Assembly (NCBI GenBank): GCA_934271365.1
Contig: CAKQRI010000003.1
Location: 55,780-119,779 of the forward strand
DNA length: 64,000 bases
Direction of reading: 5' to 3'
Source of the DNA: an uncultured Spirochaetales bacterium
GTDB taxonomy: Bacteria > Spirochaetota > Spirochaetia > Sphaerochaetales > Sphaerochaetaceae
Part shown: positions 36,536 through 45,556 of the stretch, piece after piece
How the letters are laid out: each line of letters starts with the position of its first letter
Position numbering within the stretch: position 1 is the stretch's first letter
Position numbers and translations under genes: made by a program
The notes under the pieces: model-generated
Told to the model about the DNA's origin: nothing
Database searches by the model: none
What the model saw: only the letters and a program-made list of their open reading frames with translations

Positions 36536-37438
36536 ATGGAAAGACAAAGCGGATATCTGAGAGACCTGATATGTCTGAGAGAAAATTACCCACTCAGAAA
36601 AGAAAATATGCTTCGAATAGGCGGCAATGCAAAATTCTATGCTGAGCCAAGAGATCTCAATGAATGTGCCGAAGTTCTTGAATGTGCTTATAAGAGGAAC
36701 CTGAAAATAGCAGTATTAGGAGATGGCACTCATACACTTATAAGCGATGAGGGCTTTGATGGACTGATTCTCTCAACGAAAAGCATGAAGAGCATAACGC
36801 TGAAAGGCAGCCTCATAACAGCATATGCAGGTGAAACACTGGATAACATAATCAATAAATCTATAGAGCATCACCTCATAGGGCTAGAGAAGCTTGCTGG
36901 AATTCCAGGAACTCTCGGAGGGGCCATCAAGATAAATGCGCATGCAAACTCCGTCTCAATCTCAGATTTCATTTTCTACATAGACTATCTCACTCCAGAT
37001 GGGAGCTTCTGCAGGACTCCACTATATAAGGAAACCTTCACAAAGGATGGTGTCTCTCTCCCTGACAATGCAATCTTCGTTGCTGCAGGGCTTAAGATGA
37101 TGCCATCACAGTTCACAGCAGAAGCAAGACTGAGAAAAGAGACATTCACAGAGCTAATGCTTGTTCCTCCTGCAACAAGGCTTGCAAGCGATGTCTTCTG
37201 CAATCCAGAAGGATATACTGCAGCAGATATAATAAATGAGTTGAATCTTACAGGCCCTTCAGGTCTTAAAGCTGAATTTTCAGAATACAATCCAAACATT
37301 ATTGTCACATATCCAGGCTGCAGATCATATGATGTGGCAGCGTTAATCAGAAAAGCTGAGGAAGAAGCATTTAATAAGCTCAGTATAAAACTCAGATGCT
37401 CGCTCTCATTCATTGGATCTTTCAGAGAGAAGCAATAA
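36536..37438 (+). CDS. MurB-like FAD protein with altered catalytic residues
   Basis: A 300-residue homologue of UDP-N-acetylenolpyruvoylglucosamine reductase (peptidoglycan precursor synthesis). The FAD domain is recognisable: NMLRIGGNAKFYAEP at 24-38, GDGTHTLISDEGFDG at 62-76, GIPGTLGGAIKINAH at 122-136. The MurB C-terminal domain is also alignable (DVFCNPEGYTAADIINELNL; SYDVAALI). However, the three catalytic positions differ: the YRxS motif appears as YKET (164-167), the Ser of GSxFxxP as Asp219, and the Glu of LExEV as Ser289. It may be a strongly divergent true MurB or an inactive paralogue. The 3' end overlaps the convergent barrel gene by 17 bases. Confidence 0.7.
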   Translation: MERQSGYLRDLICLRENYPLRKENMLRIGGNAKFYAEPRDLNECAEVLECAYKRNLKIAVLGDGTHTLISDEGFDGLILSTKSMKSITLKGSLITAYAGETLDNIINKSIEHHLIGLEKLAGIPGTLGGAIKINAHANSVSISDFIFYIDYLTPDGSFCRTPLYKETFTKDGVSLPDNAIFVAAGLKMMPSQFTAEARLRKETFTELMLVPPATRLASDVFCNPEGYTAADIINELNLTGPSGLKAEFSEYNPNIIVTYPGCRSYDVAALIRKAEEEAFNKLSIKLRCSLSFIGSFREKQ

Positions 37439-38450
37439 CCCTAAGAGATAATCCCTTAAAGGTTGAAAGTGAAATTTCAAGAATAGCATTATCAAGATGA
37501 AGTGCTTTATTAAGCTTTACGCAATAACGCCCATTGTCAAATAACAGAGATGCTCCCGGCAGATTCATAGAAAAAGAAGAAAGAGATGCATCTATGCATG
37601 CAAAGCTTAAATATAATCCATCGACTTCCATTTTATAGCTTTTCTTTTCATGTCCTTTCCTATCATGTTCCACATTCAAACCAAATTCTATGCTGAGATA
37701 GTCAGCTTTTATAGTCTGTTCTAGGCTCATCTTCCAATTCTGGTATTCAAATGAATATAGAGCAGGCATTCCCAGAACATATAAGAAATCCATAGAATAT
37801 ATACCATGTTTTGCTTTTAGTTCGATTGATCCATATTCTTCTTCTGAATCTTTATATAACGGCTCTATCTGCCCAATGCGGATTGAAAGAGAGTATCCGA
37901 ACAACTCTGCTGATAAAGCTCCAAAAAAGCCTACTCTTCCAAGAGAAGATAAAGAGATTGCAAAAAGCAGCCTTATTCCAGAAAATGACAGAGAAGATGC
38001 ACCATATATGCTCTTTCTGGCAAATCCCGAATATCCTGCATACAAAGGCTCCGGCTCTTCATCATCCATAAAAAGAACAGCAGCATCAGTGTGACCTAAC
38101 CCAACATACACACCAAATCCCTTACGCTCAGAGAATGGGAAAATAAAAGAAGAATTCTGGATATCAATAACTGTTCCGCCATTAATTCCAGATTCTTTCC
38201 ATGCAGATGCTACGGGCTTCAGAATCATAGGAGAAGTATATGGATCAGATAAAAATCTAATCATCCCCTTTCTATCAATCTCTCCAGCTGCTGCATATTT
38301 TCCTTTGAAGCTTGCCTTGCCATCAGAAAATACAAAAGATGCAGAACTGCTATCAAATTTCATAATACTGCCATCTGCTGAGAGCCTTACAGATGATGCA
38401 GAATGTATTGATATAGATATGCATAATATGAATATAAATAAATGCTTCAT
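37422..38450 (-). CDS. Secreted beta-rich protein, possible outer-membrane barrel
   Basis: A 342-residue protein with signal peptide: the start is placed at 38450 (MKHLFIFILCISISIHSASS), because the 40 residues before it in the open frame are not signal-like. The mature part consists of repeated amphipathic strands (FGVYVGLGHTDAAVLFMDD, YSMDFLYVLGMPALYSFEY), fitting a barrel or periplasmic beta protein. No ribosome-binding site; the sequence before the ATG is ATATATATAAC. Family not recognised. Confidence 0.5.
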   Translation of the reverse strand: MKHLFIFILCISISIHSASSVRLSADGSIMKFDSSSASFVFSDGKASFKGKYAAAGEIDRKGMIRFLSDPYTSPMILKPVASAWKESGINGGTVIDIQNSSFIFPFSERKGFGVYVGLGHTDAAVLFMDDEEPEPLYAGYSGFARKSIYGASSLSFSGIRLLFAISLSSLGRVGFFGALSAELFGYSLSIRIGQIEPLYKDSEEEYGSIELKAKHGIYSMDFLYVLGMPALYSFEYQNWKMSLEQTIKADYLSIEFGLNVEHDRKGHEKKSYKMEVDGLYLSFACIDASLSSFSMNLPGASLLFDNGRYCVKLNKALHLDNAILEISLSTFKGLSLRVIASL

Positions 38451-38605
38451 GTTATATATATCTTTTTTTCTCAGGTTTATGCTATATTCAAAAAAGAAAC
38501 TAACAGCTTTTAAGGGAAACAGAACTATACTTATCAGATTATTTAAGATATCCTTAGAAAGTAATTTCAATTTCTAGGAATATCATTAAAGGAGTTTTTT
38601 ATAAA

Positions 38606-39964
38606 ATGGTCATCCTAACCCTTAACTGCGGAAGCTCATCTGCTAAATACCAGGTATATGACTGGGACAACAAAGACGTGCTTTCAGTCGGCATTGTTGA
38701 GAGAATCGGACTCGAATACTCAACAATCGAACAGAAGACAACAGGAAAAGAAGTATATGAAGCTCGCTTCTCAAGCCCTACTCACAAAGAAGCTATAGAG
38801 CTCGTTCTAAAGATGCTTGTTGATGAGAAATACGGATGCATAAAGTCACTCTCTGAAATCGGGGCAGTTGGACACAGAGTTCTCCATGGCGGCGAGATGT
38901 TCAAGAAGTCAACTCTTGTAACAGATGAGGTAATTGAGGATCTCAAGAAACTCATTCCTCTTGGACCGCTTCACATGCCTGCAAATATCATGGGAATTGA
39001 AGCAGCAAGGAAACTTATGCCAAACATCCCACATGCAATTGTAATGGATACCGCTTGGCATCAGACAATGCCAGAAGAAGCATTCATGTATGCTGTTCCT
39101 TATGAATGGTATGAAAAATACAATGTAAGACGCTATGGGTTCCATGGAACATCTCACCTATATTGCGCAAAGCGTGCTGCAGTTCTTCTTGGAAAGAAGA
39201 ATGAGGATACAAATCTGATTATCCTCCATATCGGCAATGGTGCATCTGCATGTGCTGTGAAGAACGGTGTTTGCATTGATACATCTATGGGACTCACTCC
39301 GCTTGAAGGCCTTGTAATGGGCTCAAGAAGCGGAGACATGGATCCTGCTATCATCCCATATATCTGTGCTAATGCAGGCTACACTGCAGCTGAGATGGAC
39401 ACAATCCTCAATAAGAAGTCAGGCTTAGTTGGAATCTGCGGAAAGCAGGATAGAAGAGATGTTCAGAAGGCTGCTCAGGAAGGTGACAAGAGAGCACAGC
39501 TTGGTGTTGATATGGAGTGCCACAGAATCAGAAAGTACATTGGCGCATATGCAGCCCTTCTTGGAAGAGTTGATGCAATTGTATTCACAGCTGGTGTTGG
39601 AGAGATGGGCGATCATATCAGAAAGAAGTCATGCTCAGGTCTTGATAATCTTGGAATCATACTTGATGAAAAGAAAAATGCTCTCTCTCACTGCAGAAAC
39701 ACAGAGACATGCATCAGTGCAGATAACTCTCCTGTGAAGATTTTTGTTATTCCAACAGATGAAGAGCTTGTAATGACTGAAGATGCTCATGCGCTCATGG
39801 AAGGCACTTATGATGTTCATACAAACTTCCACTACACATTCGAGGATCCAGAGTATCAGAACAAGGCAAGAGCTAGAGGTCTTGTAGAAAACCTCAAGAA
39901 GACTCCTGAGCTTGAATCAATCATTGCACTTCCTCCAAAGAAAAAGTGCTGCTGTTGCTGCTAA
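38606..39964 (+). CDS. ackA: Acetate kinase with C-terminal extension ending in five cysteines
   Basis: Makes ATP from acetyl phosphate, a key step of acetate fermentation. [10 protein letters not shown] at 7-16, GHRVLHGGE near 93 and [14 protein letters not shown] motif [10 protein letters not shown] near 208 are standard, as is [13 protein letters not shown] near 330. Most acetate kinases have about 400 residues; this one has 452. The added tail runs from about 405 ([16 protein letters not shown]...) and ends [11 protein letters not shown], five consecutive Cys codons (39947-39961) before TAA. AAAGGAG precedes the ATG and a strong terminator follows. No pta is adjacent. Confidence 0.93.
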   Translation: MVILTLNCGSSSAKYQVYDWDNKDVLSVGIVERIGLEYSTIEQKTTGKEVYEARFSSPTHKEAIELVLKMLVDEKYGCIKSLSEIGAVGHRVLHGGEMFKKSTLVTDEVIEDLKKLIPLGPLHMPANIMGIEAARKLMPNIPHAIVMDTAWHQTMPEEAFMYAVPYEWYEKYNVRRYGFHGTSHLYCAKRAAVLLGKKNEDTNLIILHIGNGASACAVKNGVCIDTSMGLTPLEGLVMGSRSGDMDPAIIPYICANAGYTAAEMDTILNKKSGLVGICGKQDRRDVQKAAQEGDKRAQLGVDMECHRIRKYIGAYAALLGRVDAIVFTAGVGEMGDHIRKKSCSGLDNLGIILDEKKNALSHCRNTETCISADNSPVKIFVIPTDEELVMTEDAHALMEGTYDVHTNFHYTFEDPEYQNKARARGLVENLKKTPELESIIALPPKKKCCCCC

Positions 39965-39987
39965 ACAGCAGAAATGATGCAATAATT

Positions 39988-40016
39988 ACACGCATGTTAT
40001 TCATGCGTGTTTTTTT
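39988..40016 (+). terminator. Terminator after ackA
   Basis: Stem ACACGCATG/CATGCGTGT (39988-39996 with 40002-40010), five-base loop, then a run of T to 40016. Confidence 0.9.
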
Positions 40017-40112
40017 ACAGCCGTCTTAAATATATATTTATTTATTAAAATTCCTATTTAGGAATATTAATATATCTGAGTACTTACTTATAATCTTATT
40101 TTGCAAATCTTA

Positions 40113-40118
40113 TATATT
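40113..40118 (+). promoter_or_regulatory. -10 box six bases before the recQ-like start
   Basis: TATATT at 40113-40118, six bases, ATG at 40125, with no Shine-Dalgarno and a poor -35. The flanking 40017-40124 is AT-rich and otherwise empty. Confidence 0.4.
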
Positions 40119-40124
40119 CTTAAT

Positions 40125-41564
40125 ATGGAGAATTATGAAAAAATTTTAAAAGAACGCTTTAATATAAGCTATCTTAAGCCATATCAGGAACTCATCATTT
40201 CAAGGATAATGGAAGACAAGGCTGTTGGTGCCAAGCTAGGAATGCTTGCTTCATTACCTACAGGAGCAGGAAAAAGCCTCTGCTTTATGCTTCCGGCAGC
40301 GCTGTCAGATGACTATATGATACTCATTTATCCTCTTCTTTCCCTAATGAATGATCAAGCTAAAAGATTCTCACAAGCTGGAATCAAGGCCGAATTGCTA
40401 AGAGGAGGAATGGATAGAAAAGAAAGAGCAGAATCAATATTCAGGCTGAAGAATAAAGCAAGCCATGTACTTATAACAAATATAGAGATGATGCTGCTAT
40501 TAATCACAAGACATGAATTGGACTTCATGAAGGGAACTCAATTATCCATAGTGTTAGATGAAGCACATACAATAGTGGTTTGGGGAAACAGCTTCAGAAG
40601 CTCATATCTGAAAATCACAGATGTAATCTCCTATTTCAATCCATCATCTGTGCTTGCATTCACAGCAACTATGGATGAGGAAATCAGTAATGGACTGATA
40701 AATCTTATATTCAGTGGTAAAAAACCATACATGATACATGCATCATGTGATAGGCCTAACATATTCTACTCATCAATACTATCGATATCAAAAGAACATG
40801 ACATTGTAGAAATACTGAGATTGAAGGCGATGCGGCCTGCCGTTGTATTCTCAAAAACAAGAGAAGAGACAGAGAGGATAGCAGAATACCTGTCGAAATT
40901 TTTTGAGATAAGATTTTATCATGCAGGACTAGATAAAGAGGATAAGAAGGAAATTGAAAACTGGTTCGAAACATCTTGTGATGGCATAATATCTGCCACG
41001 ATTGCATTCGGAATGGGAATAGACAAAGCATCCATAAGAACAGTCATCCATACATATCTGCCATCTTCTGCATCTGCATTCATACAGGAAGCAGGAAGAG
41101 GAGGAAGAGATGGAAAACCTGCTTATTCCGTTGTCTTATATTACGAAGATGAAGACAGTCCATTGAAAAATGCATTCTGCAGCAGTAAATGCATAAGGAC
41201 AGAGCTTTTGAAGGCCATGAATGAACAACCAGAGACAGAACGGTGCCTTGCATGCTCAGCATGTGCAGAAAACCCATTCCAGCCAACTGGTGAAGCTGAA
41301 CTGCTGAAAAACATCAAAAGATACAGGCTGCTGAATAAAAGAATAGTAAGAAAATCCAGTCAATCGCATTTCTTAAGAAGAAATAACAGAATTCAATATT
41401 GGACGAACAAAGAAATAATGACAGCTCTTAATCATCTAAAAGCCCAGGATTTAATAAAAGAATCAAAACGAAACTACAGACTAACAGAAAAAGGCAAGAT
41501 AAAGCTAAAGATGCTAGAACATAACTACAGCAGGAATATTCCACCTTTATTTCTCCCATGCTAA
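40125..41564 (+). CDS. recQ: RecQ-family DNA helicase, short form
   Basis: A 479-residue SF2 helicase. Walker A is LPTGAGKSLCFMLPA near 43, box II LDEAHTIVVWG near 146 (usual DEAHCISQWG), box III AFTATMD, box VI QEAGRGGRDGKPAYSV near 318. A cysteine cluster (C-x3-C, then RCLACSACAENP near 383) and a C-terminal winged helix (WTNKEIMTALNHLKAQDLI) correspond to the RQC region. There is no HRDC domain. I chose ATG 40125 (MENYEKILKERF) over the upstream TTG of the open frame. It precedes galK by 19 bases, likely cotranscribed. Confidence 0.83.
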   Translation: MENYEKILKERFNISYLKPYQELIISRIMEDKAVGAKLGMLASLPTGAGKSLCFMLPAALSDDYMILIYPLLSLMNDQAKRFSQAGIKAELLRGGMDRKERAESIFRLKNKASHVLITNIEMMLLLITRHELDFMKGTQLSIVLDEAHTIVVWGNSFRSSYLKITDVISYFNPSSVLAFTATMDEEISNGLINLIFSGKKPYMIHASCDRPNIFYSSILSISKEHDIVEILRLKAMRPAVVFSKTREETERIAEYLSKFFEIRFYHAGLDKEDKKEIENWFETSCDGIISATIAFGMGIDKASIRTVIHTYLPSSASAFIQEAGRGGRDGKPAYSVVLYYEDEDSPLKNAFCSSKCIRTELLKAMNEQPETERCLACSACAENPFQPTGEAELLKNIKRYRLLNKRIVRKSSQSHFLRRNNRIQYWTNKEIMTALNHLKAQDLIKESKRNYRLTEKGKIKLKMLEHNYSRNIPPLFLPC

Positions 41565-41583
41565 AATTCCATTGGAGGATTGA

Positions 41584-42837
41584 ATGGAAACAGGAAGACT
41601 TCATGAGTTTTATCCGTTCTTATATGGAAATGGATATGATGAGAATGAAATGGATGAAAGATATCTTTGTCTTGAAAAAAAACATAAAGATCTCTTCAAT
41701 AATAATGCCCCTATGATTTTCTCAGCAGCGGGACGCACTGAGATAGGAGGGAACCATACAGATCACAATCAGGGAAAGGTCATAGGCGGAACAATAAACC
41801 TAGATACTATTGCTGCTGTATCTGAAAGAGATGATATGAGGATAATACTTGCCTCAGAAGGCTTTCCTACTGCAGATATAGACATAAGCAATCTAGATAT
41901 AAAAGAGGAAGAAAAAAACAGTACAGAAGCCCTGCTCAGAGGAATAGCAAGGGCATTCAGAGATAGAGGATTTGAAATCAGAGGATGGCAGGCAAATACA
42001 TCAACAAAAGTACTGAAAGGATCGGGTTTATCCTCAAGTGCGGCGATAGAGGTCCTCTGCGCAGAGATATTCAATAATCTTTATGCTGGAGATACGCTCT
42101 CTCCTATTGAGCTTGCAGAAATCGGACAGTTTGCAGAAAACACATATTTCGGCAAGCCTTCAGGACTTCTTGACCAGCTCTGCTGTGCATGCGGAGGAAT
42201 AACTGGAATTGATTTCAAAGACAAGAGCAATCCAAAGGTAAAAAAGATTCCAGCAGACTTCTCTGATTTCGGATATGTCATGATAATAACAGATACAAAA
42301 GGCAACCATGCAAATCTAACTCATGAATATGCGGCAGTTCCGTCAGAAATGAAGCAGATTGCAGAATTTTACGGGAAAAACAGTTTACGTGACATTGACT
42401 TCAGAACATTCATGAACGATATACCTGAAATCAGGAAGAGCATAAAAAATGACAGAGCACTGCTGAGAGCTTATCATTTTTTCACTGAGAATATACGCGT
42501 GGATATGATGCTTGAAGCATTGGAGAACAATGATTTTGATGATTTTCTGAATCTTGTTAAGGAATCAGGAGACAGCTCCTTCAGGTTTCTTCAGAATGCA
42601 TATCAATCATCACATGCTGAAGAGCAGGGACTCAGTCTAGGAATCGCTTTATCCGAGAGCATAATGCAGAATTCAGGGGCTGTCAGAGTCCACGGTGGGG
42701 GCTTTGCAGGAACTATTCAGGCTTATGTTCCAGAAGAGGATGCCGACGTTTATATAGAGGAAATGGAAAGAGTATTCGGAAAAGGAAGCGCCATGAGAAT
42801 AGAGATACGAAAGAACCCAGTATGCCGTATTCTCTGA
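41584..42837 (+). CDS. galK: Galactokinase (GHMP kinase)
   Basis: Phosphorylates galactose at C1. The family signature GRTEIGGNHTDHNQGKV (52-68), ATP loop KGSGLSSSAAIEVL (near 145; GLSSSAA) and the C-terminal RVHGGGFAGTIQAYV (near 366) are complete. Its 417 residues are slightly longer than E. coli GalK because of an N-terminal extension (HEFYPFLYGNGYDENE). GGAGG precedes the ATG. It lies between recQ and a MATE pump; no galT or galE is in the window, so other GHMP sugars cannot be excluded. Confidence 0.87.
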   Translation: METGRLHEFYPFLYGNGYDENEMDERYLCLEKKHKDLFNNNAPMIFSAAGRTEIGGNHTDHNQGKVIGGTINLDTIAAVSERDDMRIILASEGFPTADIDISNLDIKEEEKNSTEALLRGIARAFRDRGFEIRGWQANTSTKVLKGSGLSSSAAIEVLCAEIFNNLYAGDTLSPIELAEIGQFAENTYFGKPSGLLDQLCCACGGITGIDFKDKSNPKVKKIPADFSDFGYVMIITDTKGNHANLTHEYAAVPSEMKQIAEFYGKNSLRDIDFRTFMNDIPEIRKSIKNDRALLRAYHFFTENIRVDMMLEALENNDFDDFLNLVKESGDSSFRFLQNAYQSSHAEEQGLSLGIALSESIMQNSGAVRVHGGGFAGTIQAYVPEEDADVYIEEMERVFGKGSAMRIEIRKNPVCRIL

Positions 42838-42864
42838 ATACTGAAACTTCTCAAAAGGATTTTA

Positions 42865-44250
42865 TTGGAATATAATCACTTTGTGGAAGCAGAAAAGAAA
42901 CAGCATAATTATAATGGCATTACAGAAGGAGTGATCTGGAAACAGCTTCTCTCCTTCTTTTTTCCAATATTCTTCGGAACCTTTTTCCAGATGCTATATA
43001 ATACTGTAGATGCAATCATAGTCGGACAGGCACTAGGCAAAGAGGCTCTTGCTGCCGTAGGTGGCGGAACAAGTACTATGATCAATCTTATAATAGGATT
43101 CTTCACAGGTGTTTCATCTGGAGCGACGGTTGTAATAAGCCAGTATTATGGTGCAAAGGATGGCAGCAAGACAAAAAAATCTGTTCATACAGCTGTAACC
43201 CTTGCACTGATAGCAGGTATCCTTATTTCAATCATAGGATATGCATGTACCAAGCCTCTACTTCATCTGATTTCAACACCTGAAGATATAATGCCACTGG
43301 CAGAAACCTATCTCCATATATATTTTGCTGGTGCTTTATCTATCGTTGCCTATAATATGGGAGCTGGTATATTCAGAGCACTCGGAGACTCAAAGCATCC
43401 ACTTTATTTCCTTATCGCAGGCGCTGTAACAAACACAGTTCTTGACATTGTCTTCATTGTCATCCTGAAAAAAGGAGTAATGGGAGCTGCACTTGCAACG
43501 GTTATATCTCAGATAATATCAGCATCACTCACACTATTATGGCTTGGAAGAAGAAAAGATGCAGCAAAGCTATCAATAAAGGATCTCTGTCTTGATAGAA
43601 CCATACTTCAGAATATGCTAAGGATCGGAATTCCAGCAGGCATACAGTCCATCATGTATAACATTTCAAACATGCTGGTGCAGACTCGTGTAAATGGATT
43701 CGGAACAGATACTGCAGCAGCATGGGCAGCTTATGGAAAGCTGGACTTCATATTCTGGATGATGGTGAATTCATTCGGAATCTCTGCAACAACATTTGTT
43801 GGGCAGAATTATGGTGCAGGCAAGATAGACAGAGCGAAAAAAGGCGTGAGAACATGTCTTTTCATGACAGCAGGAGCAACCCTGCTCATGACATCGATAT
43901 ATCTCACACTAGGGAAATATGGATTCATGTTATTTGTCTCAGATGCTAATGTGATAGATGTTGGAATGCGTATTCTAAGAACCATTGCTCCTACATTCAT
44001 AACATACACAGCGATTGAAATCCTATCTGGAGCATCACGAGGCGCAGGGAAGGCCATCATACCTACTCTTTTCACTGTCATCGGAATATGCGGTCTCAGA
44101 GTCATATGGCTTAATATACCATTTCTGATGGAGTCGATAGAGAGAGTCATGATCTGCTATCCTGTATCATGGACTATTGTCAGCATTCTATTTGTAATCT
44201 ACTACAACACAGGTGATATATACAGCGAGAAAAGGTTAAAGGTTCATTAA
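42865..44250 (+). CDS. MATE-family efflux transporter
   Basis: A 461-residue, twelve-helix sodium- or proton-driven exporter. Two homologous halves are seen, the first beginning GVIWKQLLSFFFPIFFGTFF near 21, with the family pattern MLYNTVDAIIVGQALGKEALAAVG (45-68) and its repeat near 265-300 (NSFGISATTFVGQNYGAGK). The start is TTG at 42865, supported by AAAAGGA five bases upstream; no ATG is available in that region. It follows galK by 27 bases. Substrate unknown, possibly drugs or metabolites. Confidence 0.92.
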   Translation: MEYNHFVEAEKKQHNYNGITEGVIWKQLLSFFFPIFFGTFFQMLYNTVDAIIVGQALGKEALAAVGGGTSTMINLIIGFFTGVSSGATVVISQYYGAKDGSKTKKSVHTAVTLALIAGILISIIGYACTKPLLHLISTPEDIMPLAETYLHIYFAGALSIVAYNMGAGIFRALGDSKHPLYFLIAGAVTNTVLDIVFIVILKKGVMGAALATVISQIISASLTLLWLGRRKDAAKLSIKDLCLDRTILQNMLRIGIPAGIQSIMYNISNMLVQTRVNGFGTDTAAAWAAYGKLDFIFWMMVNSFGISATTFVGQNYGAGKIDRAKKGVRTCLFMTAGATLLMTSIYLTLGKYGFMLFVSDANVIDVGMRILRTIAPTFITYTAIEILSGASRGAGKAIIPTLFTVIGICGLRVIWLNIPFLMESIERVMICYPVSWTIVSILFVIYYNTGDIYSEKRLKVH

Positions 44251-44277
44251 TAAAAGACGCAGCATTTCTGCTGCGTC
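44247..44277 (-). terminator. Terminator after thrC
   Basis: Perfect 9-bp stem GACGCAGCA/TGCTGCGTC (44256-44264 with 44269-44277), loop TTTC, followed on the minus strand by TTTTATTAA. Eight bases past the thrC stop. It may also stop the convergent MATE transcript, though no T-run follows on the plus strand. Confidence 0.85.
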
Positions 44278-44285
44278 CCGGCCAT

Positions 44286-45542
44286 CTAAAACAGATCTTT
44301 GTAGTCTGTTCCTATTTCCTTCGCTTCGCTAGGCTTTGATATGATTTCATATAAAGCTTTTGGAATTGGTATTGTCTTTCCAATCAGAGGCTCTACTATA
44401 GTGTCGAATTTAGCAGGATGAGCTGTAGCAACAACAATAGAAGGAACATCCTTGAAATGATCTCTTCTAACTCTCTCACCACATGCAGTATGTGGACATA
44501 TTATGAGACCCGTATCTGAATATACTTCCTTTATCGTGCTTTCTATCTCACTATCACTTACACTCCAAGATTCAACATTAGCTTTGAAATCCTCAAAAAC
44601 CGGATAGATATCAAACAGCCTTTCCATATTAGATGGAGCACCAACATCCATTGCATTAGCAAGAGTCTTCACACTTGCTCTTGGCCTGTATTCCCCGCTC
44701 TCAAGAAAATCTGGAATTGTCCTGTTCTCATTAACAGCAAGAACTATCTTATCTATAGGTGCTCCCATAAGCTTTGCCCAGAAGGCTCCTGTTGAATTGC
44801 CAACATTTCCAGATGGGATTATTATCACAGGCTTCTTTCCATGCTTTGCCTCATATAAGAATGATGCATAGACATAATAAGCACACTGAGGAAGCAGACG
44901 GCCTAAATTGATGGAATTCGCACTGGAGAGTCCTTTCAGAGAGCTATCCATAAACGCCTCTTTTACCATGCGCTGACAATCATCAAAAGAACCATCGACT
45001 TCATAGCTTTCTACATTATCACCCCATGTCGTAAGCTGTGCACGCTGTCTATCAGCAACCCTCCCTTTAGGGAACAGGACCTTGACTCTGAGGTGCTTTC
45101 TATTATGGAAAGCTGAAGCAACTGCACCTCCTGTATCACCAGAAGTAGCAACAAGGATAGTAAGCTCTTCCCCGCGCTTTTCCAGAAGCTTCTCCATTGT
45201 GTAGGCAAGGAATCTTGCACCAAAATCCTTGAATGCAGAAGTCGGTCCATAAATCAGTTCCATGAGATCTGCATTCTCATCTATTCTTTCGAATGGAAGA
45301 GGAAAACTGAATGCATTATTGCAGATTTCAAGCAGGTCATCTTCAAGTTCATCGCCTTCAAAGAAAGGCTTTATTGCCTGATACATTGCATAAGAAAGAC
45401 CTTTAGATAAAGTGAAATCATCACCAAGAGTTGGCATTGTCTTTGGAACAAATAAACCACCATCTGGGGCAAGACCTTTAAGGATAGCATTAGAAGCTGT
45501 ATATGAATTTCCATTCTTGCTTCTTGTAGATACAAATTCCAT
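44286..45542 (-). CDS. thrC: Threonine synthase
   Basis: PLP enzyme converting O-phosphohomoserine to threonine. The N-terminus MEFVSTRSKNGNSYTASNAIL and GLAPDGGLFVP are diagnostic; the PLP lysine is in TSAFKDFGARF near 106; the phosphate-binding region ATSGDTGGAVASAF is near 136. The start is placed at 45542, eight bases from GGAGG; the two ATGs just upstream are too close to it. Length 418. It directly follows thrA (stop at 45557), forming the threonine operon without thrB in the window. Confidence 0.95.
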   Translation of the reverse strand: MEFVSTRSKNGNSYTASNAILKGLAPDGGLFVPKTMPTLGDDFTLSKGLSYAMYQAIKPFFEGDELEDDLLEICNNAFSFPLPFERIDENADLMELIYGPTSAFKDFGARFLAYTMEKLLEKRGEELTILVATSGDTGGAVASAFHNRKHLRVKVLFPKGRVADRQRAQLTTWGDNVESYEVDGSFDDCQRMVKEAFMDSSLKGLSSANSINLGRLLPQCAYYVYASFLYEAKHGKKPVIIIPSGNVGNSTGAFWAKLMGAPIDKIVLAVNENRTIPDFLESGEYRPRASVKTLANAMDVGAPSNMERLFDIYPVFEDFKANVESWSVSDSEIESTIKEVYSDTGLIICPHTACGERVRRDHFKDVPSIVVATAHPAKFDTIVEPLIGKTIPIPKALYEIISKPSEAKEIGTDYKDLF

Positions 45543-45556
45543 TTCCATTACCTCCA

